Shown here one piece after another: positions 38,121 to 46,683 of a stretch of DNA of 64,000 nt (its first letter is position 1; every line of letters begins with the position of its first letter). Source of the stretch: Mycobacterium paraterrae (GTDB lineage: Bacteria; Actinomycetota; Actinomycetes; Mycobacteriales; Mycobacteriaceae). The stretch covers positions 4,898,001 through 4,962,000 of the forward strand of contig NZ_CP092488.2 of assembly GCF_022430545.2 (NCBI RefSeq), written 5' to 3'. The translations under genes were made by a program, and so were the position numbers. The notes below the pieces were generated by a model, which saw nothing but the letters and a program-made list of their open reading frames with translations, was not told the origin of the DNA and searched no databases.

Positions 38121-38449
38121 CCTACGAGTCCCATCGCCATGGCGCGGACCCGCAACTGATGCTCAGCGGAGCCCGGGCCGCCATAGCCCGCGAGGAACCG
38201 GCGGCTACCTGCGGGCTTCGCTACGCTCCCTCTGCTCCCGTCCGCTGGCGCTCCCGTCCGCGCCGCTCGCTACGCTTCGCCCTCCGTCCGCCGCCACACA
38301 AGCTTGCACACGACGACGAGCGCTGTACATCTCAACGGCCACGGCATCCTGGCACCACGACAAGCCAGGACTCCTCGCTCCTCGCCGCATCGAGACGCCG
38401 CGGGCAGCAGGCGCGACCAACGCCCGCCTGACCGCCGCTGGCCTGCGAT
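38121..38449. other. no clear gene; possible right flank of the element
   Basis: These 329 bp are open in some frames only because of high GC; the translations are Arg/Pro/Ala-rich and carry no domain. The right attachment site of the conjugative element may be here or just after the IS remnant, but I see no diagnostic repeat. Confidence 0.4.
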
Positions 38450-38930
38450 GTGAGAACTTTCTTTACTGCTATCAAGTCGATGGCGGCACGTTGCCACCAG
38501 CTCGACACCGCAGCCGCCCGACTCGAACGCCACGTCGACACCATCACCGCCACCGCCGCACCCGAGCTACAGCGTCGGGCCCGACACCGCTGCCACGCTG
38601 CTGACCGCCCTCGGCGACAACCCCGCTCGGATCAGCAGCGACGCCGCTTTCGCCAAACTGTGCGGGGTCAGCCCACTGGAAGCCTCCAGCGGCAAAACGA
38701 TCCGCCACCGGCTCAATTGGGGAGGCAATCGCGACGCCAACCGTGCCCTGCACGTCATCCTGGTGGTGCGCATGCGCCGTCACCAGCCCACCCGCGACTA
38801 CTTCGTTCACCGCCTGGCCGAAGGCAAAACCAAGAACGAGATCATGCGCTGCATCAAGCGTTACATCGCCCGCGAGATCTACCATGCCCTCCGCCAACCC
38901 AGCAGAAGAACCAACGAACTCATTGCCTGA
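38450..38930 (+). pseudogene. IS110-family transposase remnant (C-terminal part)
   Basis: The 3' part encodes the Transposase_20 region in one frame: VGPDTAATLLTALGDNPARI, then FAKLCGVSPLEASSGKTIRH and NWGGNRDANRALHVILVVRM, ending at TGA 38930. The preceding CHQLDTAAARLERHVDTITA lies in another frame, so there is a frameshift near 38570, and the N-terminal DEDD domain is missing. A dead insertion sequence at the junction of the conjugative element and the catabolic island. Confidence 0.8.
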
Positions 38931-39069
38931 AGATAGGAGCATCTGGTATCAACTCCCGAAGGGCACCCGATCCGCAATGTCCACCCATTTCGTGGCGATA
39001 TGGCACCTCTGTAGATGCCATCAATCCTCCTCCCAGGTGAGTAATGTGCAGGTGGCTAATCGTTCAGGG

Positions 39070-40215
39070 TCATAGGGAACGCGAGATGATTTCCTTCATC
39101 ACCTCATTTGTGCCGGCGTAGATTTTCTGCACGCGCTGGTCCACCCACAATCTCGAGATGGGATACTCGGTCATGTACCCATATCCGCCGTGGAGCTGCA
39201 AACAGTCATCGAGCACCTTCATCGCTCGCTCAGTGGTCCACCATTTCGCCATGGCGACGGTCTGGACGTCGAGTTGGCCCGCGAGGTGTAGGTCGATGCA
39301 GTAGTCCAAAAATACTCGTGCGATGCGCGTTTCGGTTGCAGCTTCGGCCAAGATGAATTTCGTGTTCTGAAAGCCGAAGACGGGCCGTCCGAACGCTTCC
39401 CGCTCACGGGTGTATTTGAGTGTCTGCTCCACGGCAAGTTCCATCGCCGCGACCGCCCCAACCGCGACGATGAGCCGCTCTTGAGGTAGCTGCGTCATCA
39501 GCTGAATGAAACCCTGACCCTCGGTCTCGCCCAGGAGGTGCGAGCGGGGAACTCTTACGTCGTCGAAGAACAACTCGGAGGTGTCTTGTCCGCGTTGGCC
39601 GATTTTGTCGAGGACCTTGCCGCGCCGGAATCCGGGTCGATCGGCTTCGGCGACGATCAGCGAGATGCCGGCGGCGCCCTGACTTGGATCTGTCTTGGCG
39701 ACGACGATGATCAGGTCGGCTTGCTGACCGTTGGTGATGAAGGTCTTTGCGCCGGTGATCACGTACTCGTCACCGTCAAGAATTGCTTTGGTCTTGACAC
39801 TCTGCAGATCAGAACCGGTCCCTGGCTCCGTCATGGCGATAGCACCGATCATTTCGCCTGAGGCCATCTTGGGCAGCCACTGCCTCCGTAGTTCTTCGGC
39901 CGCGTACTGGAGGATGTAGTGCGCGACGATTCCGCTGTGCAGCCCTGCGCCCCATGAGCTGTCCCCGACTCGGGCTTGCTCTTCGAGTACGACGGCTTCG
40001 TGCGCGAATGTGCCGCCTCCCCCGCCGTATTCTTCGGGTATGGACATGCAGAGCAGGCCTAGTTCGCCGGCTTTGTGCCACAATTCTCGGTCAACTTGGT
40101 GCTGGTCTGCGAAACGTTGCGCATGTGGTGCCAATTCGGTCGAGAAGAACTTCGCGGCAAGGTCACGAAGCTCGAGCAATTCGGCGCTCATCCAGGGAGA
40201 AATTGATGCTGTCAC
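39070..40215 (-). CDS. acyl-CoA dehydrogenase
   Basis: FAD enzyme catalysing alpha,beta-dehydrogenation of acyl-CoA, the first beta-oxidation step. The 381-residue protein shows IAMTEPGTGSDLQSVKT, GVTK-like TFITNGQQADLI and the C-terminal LQLHGGYGYMTEY and IYAGTNEVMKEIISRSL. The usual MCAD Glu is Ala in IYAGT; the catalytic base is probably the Glu in LPQERLIVAVG, as in LCAD/IVD-type enzymes. GTG 40215 follows GAGAGGGA. Last gene of the P450-ligase-dehydrogenase block. Confidence 0.93.
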   Translation of the reverse strand: MTASISPWMSAELLELRDLAAKFFSTELAPHAQRFADQHQVDRELWHKAGELGLLCMSIPEEYGGGGGTFAHEAVVLEEQARVGDSSWGAGLHSGIVAHYILQYAAEELRRQWLPKMASGEMIGAIAMTEPGTGSDLQSVKTKAILDGDEYVITGAKTFITNGQQADLIIVVAKTDPSQGAAGISLIVAEADRPGFRRGKVLDKIGQRGQDTSELFFDDVRVPRSHLLGETEGQGFIQLMTQLPQERLIVAVGAVAAMELAVEQTLKYTREREAFGRPVFGFQNTKFILAEAATETRIARVFLDYCIDLHLAGQLDVQTVAMAKWWTTERAMKVLDDCLQLHGGYGYMTEYPISRLWVDQRVQKIYAGTNEVMKEIISRSL

Positions 40216-40257
40216 AGGATTCCCTCTCGGCTGTTCAATATCAATGGGTTTGATTTC

Positions 40258-41883
40258 TTAGGACGTTTCGATCTGATACTCGCCGGCGGAGTGACGCGCG
40301 CGTATGGCCTTCTTGTCGTATTTTCCGACGCTTGTTCGAGGAATCTCAGACACGAAGCTCCACCGCTTCGGGATCCACCACTTGGCGACCTTGTCCAACA
40401 GAAACGCGCGCAGTCGGTCGATGTCGACCTCGGCTCCACGGTGAACCACGACCAGGGCGAGCGGTCTTTCCTGCCATTTGTCGTCGGGAACTGCCACCAC
40501 CGCAGCCTCGTAGATCGCCGGGTGACCAATCAGCGTGTTTTCCAGCTCGACTGAGGAGATCCATTCTCCACCTGACTTGATGACGTCCTTCCCACGATCG
40601 GTCAGCGTGAGATACCCGTCCGGGTCGATCCGGCCGACGTCGCCGGTGCGCAGCCACCCTCCGTCGAACTTGTCCGGATCATCGTCGCCGAAGTAGGCGC
40701 CGGTGATCCACGGGCCTCGCGCCTGTATTTCACCCGCTGATCGACCGTCCCACGGCACTGTCTTCTTGTGGTCGTCACGCAACCGGATCTCGACACCGCA
40801 CATCGGCCGACCCTGGCTTTCGCGCATCTCCCACGCACGGGTCTCGCCTACTCCGTGCGCTGCGCGTGCGACGGTAGCCAGCGGCGAGGTTTCGGTCATG
40901 CCCCATGCCTGCACGATAGGCACGTTGTACTTGTCTTCGAATGCCCGCATCAGCGAGACGGGGACTGCCGATCCGCCGCAGGCAACCAGCCGAAGTGAGG
41001 AGATGTCCCGGGCGGGATTCGATTCCAGGTATCGATCGACATCGTTCCAGATCGTCGGCACTGCACCGGCGATAGTCGGCTGAGTCTCTTCGATGATCGA
41101 CACCAGCGGCGCGGCTTGCAGATGGCGATCGGGTAATACCAAGTCCGCACCAGACATCAACGCCGCGTAGATCAGTCCCCACGCATTGGCGTGAAACATC
41201 GGGACAATGGCCAGGATACGGTCGGCCTCGCTCACTGCCAGGGCGTTCGACGTGCAGGCGGTCAGTGCATGTAGGTAGGTCGAACGGTGGCTGTAGACAA
41301 CACCTTTGGGATTTCCAGTAGTCCCGCTGGTGTAGCACATGGCCGCGGCGGAACGCTCATCGATCTCGGGCCAATCGAAAGTCTCCGGTTGCTGCGCCAG
41401 GATCTCCTCGTAACGCAACACCGTCTTCCCGCATCGCTGCAGCGGAGCGAGGTCGCCGCCCCCGGTGGCGATGACCGTATGCACCGACTCCATCGCTGGT
41501 AGCGCACTAGCCAACAATGGCGCAACCGACGCATCCACCAGGATGATCTGATCGCTGGCATGGTTGGCGATGTACGCGAGTTGCTCTGGAGCCAAACGAA
41601 TGTTGAGGGTGTGCAGCACCGCGCCCATGGAGGGAACCGCGCAGTAGGCCTCGAGATGTTCTTGGTTACTCCACTGAAAAGTGGCCACCCGTTGATCTGC
41701 CGTTATTCCGAGCCCGCGCAACGCATTGGCAAGTCGGCCCGCTCGCCCCAGGACGCTACGGTAGGACATACTTCGGTATCCAATTCCGTCGGGGGTGATC
41801 ACCTCGCTGTTTCCGTGAATGGAGGCGGCATGGCGGACAATTGCCGAGATTGTGAGCTGGACGTCTTGCATCGTGCTGTGCAT
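40258..41883 (-). CDS. fatty acid/alkyl acid acyl-CoA ligase (FadD type)
   Basis: A 541-residue AMP-forming CoA ligase. Motifs are MCYTSGTTGNPKGVVYSHRS (P-loop), the hinge GWLRTGDVGRIDPDGYL, KSGGEWISSVELEN and the adenylation Lys in TSVGKYDKKAIR. It activates a carboxylic acid produced upstream in the pathway. The ATG at 41871 (MQDVQLT) is an alternative start. It is a clear paralogue of the ligase at 57752-59380. It lies between a transglutaminase-like gene and the acyl-CoA dehydrogenase. Confidence 0.93.
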   Translation of the reverse strand: MHSTMQDVQLTISAIVRHAASIHGNSEVITPDGIGYRSMSYRSVLGRAGRLANALRGLGITADQRVATFQWSNQEHLEAYCAVPSMGAVLHTLNIRLAPEQLAYIANHASDQIILVDASVAPLLASALPAMESVHTVIATGGGDLAPLQRCGKTVLRYEEILAQQPETFDWPEIDERSAAAMCYTSGTTGNPKGVVYSHRSTYLHALTACTSNALAVSEADRILAIVPMFHANAWGLIYAALMSGADLVLPDRHLQAAPLVSIIEETQPTIAGAVPTIWNDVDRYLESNPARDISSLRLVACGGSAVPVSLMRAFEDKYNVPIVQAWGMTETSPLATVARAAHGVGETRAWEMRESQGRPMCGVEIRLRDDHKKTVPWDGRSAGEIQARGPWITGAYFGDDDPDKFDGGWLRTGDVGRIDPDGYLTLTDRGKDVIKSGGEWISSVELENTLIGHPAIYEAAVVAVPDDKWQERPLALVVVHRGAEVDIDRLRAFLLDKVAKWWIPKRWSFVSEIPRTSVGKYDKKAIRARHSAGEYQIETS

Positions 41884-41897
41884 TACGCATCGGCCCT

Positions 41898-42551
41898 TCA
41901 GGCGAACAGGTCTGGATGGCGACTCGCATCGCCTATGAGCGTCCCGTAGTGGGTTCTGAGCGCTTGCAGGATCTCTGCCAGCGGTAGATCGTCGAAGGCG
42001 CCTCGATCCCTCAGATATTCCATGTGTTGTGTGCCGTCACCGGCGAACCCGTGCAGCAGGGCGTCTGTGCGCCCGTCGAAATCAATTGGCGGGACGCCGA
42101 ACCGTGCGCATAGCTCGCGATTGAACGCCGGAGTTGCCTTGACCCAGACACCGCAGAGATGCATGAGGCTGTATCCGTGGTAGACGAAGACGTCGGTACC
42201 GCCCATCCGCTCACGCAATGTCTCGGTCTGAAGGTGGTTTCGGACATCGGCGAACCCCAGCCGCGCTGGGATGCCTGCTGCTCGGCAGGCCGCCGTCAAG
42301 AGCACCGCCTTCGGGACGCAGTAAGCGCGGTCTGCAGTTGCGATGGTGCTGGCGCGATACGCATGCGGGTCATCGGTCACGGTGTAGGGGTCATACCAAA
42401 TCGAGTCGCGGACCGCAGTGAAGATGGCTATGGCCTTCATGGTGTCGTCGACCGCGCCGCGGGTCGCCGATGCAACGAAGTCGCGTACCGATTCATGTTG
42501 CCAATCGAGGAACTCCGTGGGCTCCAGGTAAGGCGAGTTCTCACCGCTCAT
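41898..42551 (-). CDS. transglutaminase-like cysteine protein
   Basis: A 217-residue protein with the transglutaminase-core arrangement: RDSIWYDPYTV, the catalytic Cys in DRAYCVPKAVLLTAACRAAG, IPARLGFADVRNH and a His in FVYHGYSLMH followed by WVKATPAFN, where Asn may replace the usual Asp. Members act as peptidases, amidases or acyl transferases; the substrate is unknown. It is coupled to the P450 gene (ATGA) and 14 bp from the ligase. A broken second copy lies at 54964-55224 behind a BtrH-like gene. Confidence 0.82.
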   Translation of the reverse strand: MSGENSPYLEPTEFLDWQHESVRDFVASATRGAVDDTMKAIAIFTAVRDSIWYDPYTVTDDPHAYRASTIATADRAYCVPKAVLLTAACRAAGIPARLGFADVRNHLQTETLRERMGGTDVFVYHGYSLMHLCGVWVKATPAFNRELCARFGVPPIDFDGRTDALLHGFAGDGTQHMEYLRDRGAFDDLPLAEILQALRTHYGTLIGDASRHPDLFA

Positions 42552-44005
42552 CGGTGCCGCAACGTCACAGGCAGTCCGTCCACGGGAATGGGCAGCGAGG
42601 TGTTGTCCCAACGCACGTGATAGTCGTTTGGGACCGTCCAAGCGTAGGTACGCAACATCTGGTGCAGGATTGCCTTCACCTCGAGTGTGCCGAACTGCAT
42701 CCCAATGCATTTGTGCGCCCCCCCGCCGAACGGCACCCAGGCGAATCGGTGCTGTTGGTCCTCGCGCCGGGGCTCATCGAAGCGCGACGGATCGAAACGG
42801 TCCGGGTCGCTCCATATTCTGCGGTCGAAGTGATTTACGGCGGGTGTGATTGCGCACAAGGTTTCACGGGGGATGTGATAGCCGTCGATGGCGACATCAC
42901 GGACGGTCTTGCGCATCACCAGCGGAACGGGCGCCAGCAGACGCAGAGCTTCTTTGAGGATCAGATCGAGGACCGTCATCCGCTCCAGTTCGTCGATATC
43001 TGGCGAATCGTGACCGAAGGACCGCGCCTCCGCCGCTGCCTTCTCCTGCCACTCAGGATGTTTAGCGAGGAAGTAGGTGACAGCAGTGGTGGTGATCGTG
43101 GAGGTGTCATGGGCGGCCATCATGAGAAAGATCATGTGGTTGATCACATCCTCGTCGGAGAACCGTTCACCGTCTTCTGTGGTCGCCTGGCAGAGGGCGG
43201 CGAATAGATCGTCGGTCTCGCCTGCACGCGCGGCCGGCAGGTGTCGGGAGAAGTAGTCCTCCAACACGCGCCGCCCATGCACGCCGGCGCGGAACCTGGT
43301 GCCCGGGAGTGGAACTCGCACAAAGGAACTCGCCGCGCGAACAGTGGACACGAACGCCTCGTTGACAGCAGCGCTCTCGTCCTTGCCGCGGCCACCCATG
43401 AAGACATCCGTGGCAATATCGAGGGTGAGATTCTTCAACAACGGGTAGATCCGGACCGACGGACCGGTCGGCCACGCGGGCACGGCTGCGCGAACGCACG
43501 GGGCCACCTGCCCGACATATCCGGTCAGGCGAGGACGCGTGAACGCCTCCTGCATGATGCGCCGGTGCATCAAATGTTCGTCGAAGCTCATGAGCATCAA
43601 CCCGCGATGGAAGAAAGCATCGATCAGGAAGGACCAGCCATCTTGAGAAAAGGCCTTGGCTTCGCTTGTGAACGCCTCACGCGTTGCGTCTGGACCGGCG
43701 ATGACCACCATTTTGGTACCGAATGCGCCCATCCACGACACCGAGCCCAAACGTTCGTAACGCTCCCGACTGAATTCTGAACCAAATCGGATGTAGTCGA
43801 CAGTGTGCCCCAGCAACGGGAGTCCAGCGTCCCCTAGGACGGCTCTCAGCCCAGATCCGGCGGGGGCCGGCGCAAGTTCCCGGACTCTCCAGTCCCGACT
43901 CCACTGTCGCCATTTGTCATCGACGACGCGGGGGGCGGGCGCCAACAGGACAGACGTCAACCGCTCCTTGGGGTGACGCGTGATTGCGAGAAGCTGATTA
44001 GCCAC
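42548..44005 (-). CDS. cytochrome P450 (CYP136-like)
   Basis: A 485-residue heme monooxygenase. I-helix MMAAHDTSTITTTAV, K-helix KEALRLLAP (ExxR) and heme loop WVPFGGGAHKCIGMQFG are intact. The sequence resembles CYP136/CYP51-like class members more than CYP153. GTG 44005 is preceded by AGGAGG. It would hydroxylate a hydrophobic substrate; no ferredoxin is adjacent, so electrons may come from the chain at 60-63 kb. First gene of the P450-transglutaminase-ligase-dehydrogenase operon. Confidence 0.93.
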   Translation of the reverse strand: MANQLLAITRHPKERLTSVLLAPAPRVVDDKWRQWSRDWRVRELAPAPAGSGLRAVLGDAGLPLLGHTVDYIRFGSEFSRERYERLGSVSWMGAFGTKMVVIAGPDATREAFTSEAKAFSQDGWSFLIDAFFHRGLMLMSFDEHLMHRRIMQEAFTRPRLTGYVGQVAPCVRAAVPAWPTGPSVRIYPLLKNLTLDIATDVFMGGRGKDESAAVNEAFVSTVRAASSFVRVPLPGTRFRAGVHGRRVLEDYFSRHLPAARAGETDDLFAALCQATTEDGERFSDEDVINHMIFLMMAAHDTSTITTTAVTYFLAKHPEWQEKAAAEARSFGHDSPDIDELERMTVLDLILKEALRLLAPVPLVMRKTVRDVAIDGYHIPRETLCAITPAVNHFDRRIWSDPDRFDPSRFDEPRREDQQHRFAWVPFGGGAHKCIGMQFGTLEVKAILHQMLRTYAWTVPNDYHVRWDNTSLPIPVDGLPVTLRHR

Positions 44006-44045
44006 GATGCCTCCTGGGCGCTCTGCTGCACGGATATCTGGTAGT

Positions 44046-44072
44046 AGTTTACATAGATGTGCTGAATGTCAA
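44046..44072 (-). promoter_or_regulatory. candidate promoter of the P450 operon
   Basis: On the minus strand TTGACA (44072-44067) and TAAACT (44051-44046) are 15 bp apart in an AT-rich 115-bp spacer, about 40 bp upstream of the P450 start. The spacing is short of the usual 16-18. Nearby GTTAAC-type symmetry could be a regulator site. Confidence 0.4.
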
Positions 44073-44120
44073 TATTCGAACAGTTAACAGTGAAATGTTA
44101 GACACCGCCTGCGACCCGGA

Positions 44121-45656
44121 TCATCTGCGCAGCCTCGCGCGGTTCTCACTCGGGCCGTCTAACTGAAGGCGTTCAACGTGCCTGAATAGATAATCGTGAC
44201 TGCGTGGTTTGCGGGTGAGGATCCGGTAGGCAAATGTAGGCCCAGGCCAGTTCGTCGGGATCGCGCCACTCGAGGTCGTGTACCAGCTCGCGCAAAGCGC
44301 CCACACCGACCTTCGCAGCCGCCGGCTCAATCGTGTGTTGTAGCTTTGCTCGATGTCTGGCCTGACGTCGACCGTACGCCCTGGGTCACTCGCCAAAATC
44401 TTGATGAGGGCACCGACATAGCGGACCTGAGACTCGATCATGTAAATGATCGACCCGGAACCGACATTCGTGTTCGGGCCATAGAGGAGAAAGAGATTCG
44501 GGAACATCGGGACTGTAATGCCCAGGTATGCGTGCGCCTGCGTCCCCCACACCTCGTCCAGAGTCACTCCGCCCCAGCCGCGAACACGCATCGGGGCGAG
44601 GAAGTCGGTAGCGCGGAAACCTGTTCCGTAAATGACGACATCCGCGCGATGGAGTACGCCATCGTCGGTCACGACTCCCTTGTCGCAAAGCTTCGCAACC
44701 GCGTTGGTCACCAACGAGACTTCACCGTTGGCAATCGCGGGGTAGTAATCATTCGAGAACAACACCCGCTTGCACCCCGGCGCATCTGATGGCGTGAGTT
44801 GCCGGCGCAGCATTGGATCGGCAACCTGCCGATGGAGGTGGTAGCGGGCGACCGCGCCGAGAATGCGTGACAAGGGCTTCGCGTCGACCAACGTCACTGC
44901 GAGCACTTCAAAAATCAGCCATACCGCGAAACGCTCAAGACGCAGCCACAGCGGCAGAACCTTAATCAGCTGTTGGTGAAGACGTCCGTACCTGCTGTCC
45001 CACTTCGGCAAAATCCAAGGCGCCGTGCGCTGATACAGCGTTACGCGCTGTGCCTCGTGTGCGATCCGTGGCACAAACTGTATCGCGCTTGCGCCTGTCC
45101 CGATGACGGCTACTTCCTTGCCGCGCAGCGATACCGAATGGTCCCAACGCGCCGAATGAAAACGCGGCCCCTCGAAGGTGTCTTCGCCGGCAATATTCGG
45201 CGTATGAGGTCGCGAGAGCTGCCCCACGGCCGAAATCACGACATCGCACCAGATCGTCTCGCTGGATCCGGTCACCAAACGCCAACGGCCGGCCTGTTCA
45301 TCGAAGGTCATCTCGACGACTTCGGTCCGCGTGCGCAGCTGCAGGTCCATTCCGTCGGCCAGGACGAGTCGGCGAAGATATTGGAGTATCTCGGGCTGTT
45401 CTGCATAACGTCTCGACCAACGAGTGTTGGGCTTGTCCGAGAGTGAGTACAACGCTGACGGCACGTCGCAAGCCGCTCCTGGATAGGTGTTGTCGCGCCA
45501 GACGCCGCCGATGTCTGCAGCCTGTTCCACCATGGTGAAGTTGGTGAATCCGTCTCTCTTCAGCTGATGGGCCATGGCGATACCCGCGACGCCGGCCCCG
45601 ATGATCACTATCGACGGATCGTGTCCTCGGGGATCCCTCGCAAAGCCGCCTGTCAT
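44121..45656 (-). CDS. flavin-containing Baeyer-Villiger-type monooxygenase A
   Basis: About 511 residues from MTGGFARDPRGHDPS. Dinucleotide sites are IVIIGAGVAGIAMAHQL (FAD) and VAVIGTGASAIQFVPRI (NADPH). The BVMO fingerprint is present as FEGPRFHSARWDH and GGVWRDNTYPGAACDVPS. It inserts oxygen next to a ketone to give an ester or lactone. The ATG at 45656 is preferred; 45704 is open but adds an atypical tail. Third BVMO and last gene of the SDR-diiron-BVMO unit. Confidence 0.9.
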   Translation of the reverse strand: MTGGFARDPRGHDPSIVIIGAGVAGIAMAHQLKRDGFTNFTMVEQAADIGGVWRDNTYPGAACDVPSALYSLSDKPNTRWSRRYAEQPEILQYLRRLVLADGMDLQLRTRTEVVEMTFDEQAGRWRLVTGSSETIWCDVVISAVGQLSRPHTPNIAGEDTFEGPRFHSARWDHSVSLRGKEVAVIGTGASAIQFVPRIAHEAQRVTLYQRTAPWILPKWDSRYGRLHQQLIKVLPLWLRLERFAVWLIFEVLAVTLVDAKPLSRILGAVARYHLHRQVADPMLRRQLTPSDAPGCKRVLFSNDYYPAIANGEVSLVTNAVAKLCDKGVVTDDGVLHRADVVIYGTGFRATDFLAPMRVRGWGGVTLDEVWGTQAHAYLGITVPMFPNLFLLYGPNTNVGSGSIIYMIESQVRYVGALIKILASDPGRTVDVRPDIEQSYNTRLSRRLRRSVWALCASWYTTSSGAIPTNWPGPTFAYRILTRKPRSHDYLFRHVERLQLDGPSENRARLRR

Positions 45657-45717
45657 GAGACAGCTAAGAAGCAGTTGATGGCGCGGTGGCAGTGGAGCAT
45701 CCACGGTCCCAACACTT

Positions 45718-46683
45718 TCACCGGTGGGCCGAAGCTTTCAGGAAGTTTCCAGCGCGGTGGATCGCCTCACGAGCCTCGGGCAGGATTCGGAACATGGCTT
45801 GGAACACGTGGATCTGTCCCCGGTACACCTGTATCTCAACGCTTGATCCGGCCGATCGGAGACGGTCGGCAAGATGCCTCGAGTCATCGATCAACATTTC
45901 TCTTCCGCCTACCTGAATCAGGATCGGTGGCATGGACCTGAGGTCTGCGTCGAGCACGCTGAGTCGCTCATTGCGGTGATCTGCACCAGCCACGTACAGG
46001 TCAAGAGCGCGGGCCGCGGACCGAGCAGAGGCGAAAGGATCACGGCGGCGAAGTTCGCGTGCCCTCGCGAGTTCACATGTCAGATCCAGGACCGGAGACA
46101 TGAGAAGCATCGAATCCGGCAGCGGCAGTCCGTCACTACGTGCGCCAAGGGCGGTGGCCATCGTGAGCTGGCCGCCCGCCGAGTCCCCGGCCACCGCAAC
46201 ACCGCGTTCGCCGGAAGCCGATGGCTGCCCGGTGACGAGCCAGCGGTATGCGTTCAGTGCATCGTCGGCGGCAGCGGGAAAGGGATAGCGTGGAGCTAGC
46301 CGATACCTCACGGCAAAGATGGGCCGACCGCTCGCGGAGGCAAGTTCACCGAGCAGGCCGCGGTGGGTAGCCGGTGAGCACATGGAGTAGGCGCCGCCAT
46401 GAATGTAGAGCAACGGAACCGCGTGTGGATCGACCGCAGGAGAAGTGATCCAATCCCCGCGTATCTGATTCCCGGCGAACTCGGTATCTATTGTGCGAAC
46501 CGCCACGCTTCGGCGGGGCCGCGATCCCACAAGCGCCATCCGGAGTACGCGATCCATCACCGCGAGGCCGTGGGCGCTCGACGGGATGAGTTGCGACAGC
46601 GGACGCAGTGTGTTTCGCGAAGTCATTGCCACGAAATGACTTGCAAGACTGGGGCGCCGGTCCGCCGCATCAGTGTTGGTCAC
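45718..46683 (-). CDS. HSL-family alpha/beta hydrolase (esterase)
   Basis: A 321-residue esterase of the hormone-sensitive lipase family, like LipR in the mymA operon. Oxyanion motif LLYIHGGAYSM, nucleophile Ser in VAGDSAGGQLTMA, Asp in REMLIDDSRHLADRL and His in GQIHVFQAMF. It would open the ester or lactone made by the neighbouring BVMOs. GTG 46683 overlaps the stop of BVMO B (GTGA). Confidence 0.92.
   Translation of the reverse strand: MTNTDAADRRPSLASHFVAMTSRNTLRPLSQLIPSSAHGLAVMDRVLRMALVGSRPRRSVAVRTIDTEFAGNQIRGDWITSPAVDPHAVPLLYIHGGAYSMCSPATHRGLLGELASASGRPIFAVRYRLAPRYPFPAAADDALNAYRWLVTGQPSASGERGVAVAGDSAGGQLTMATALGARSDGLPLPDSMLLMSPVLDLTCELARARELRRRDPFASARSAARALDLYVAGADHRNERLSVLDADLRSMPPILIQVGGREMLIDDSRHLADRLRSAGSSVEIQVYRGQIHVFQAMFRILPEAREAIHRAGNFLKASAHR

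Noticed and set aside
38121..38449. Coding gene between HD gene and IS remnant
   Set aside because: All open frames give Arg/Pro/Ala-rich sequence without domain, typical of GC-rich noncoding DNA.
30830..39000. CRISPR array or phage structural genes in the mobile element
   Set aside because: There are no regularly spaced repeats and no capsid, tail, portal or lysis genes; gene content is AICE-like.
42548..44005. Second CYP153 enzyme
   Set aside because: Heme loop and I-helix sequences differ from CYP153 and resemble CYP136-like P450s.
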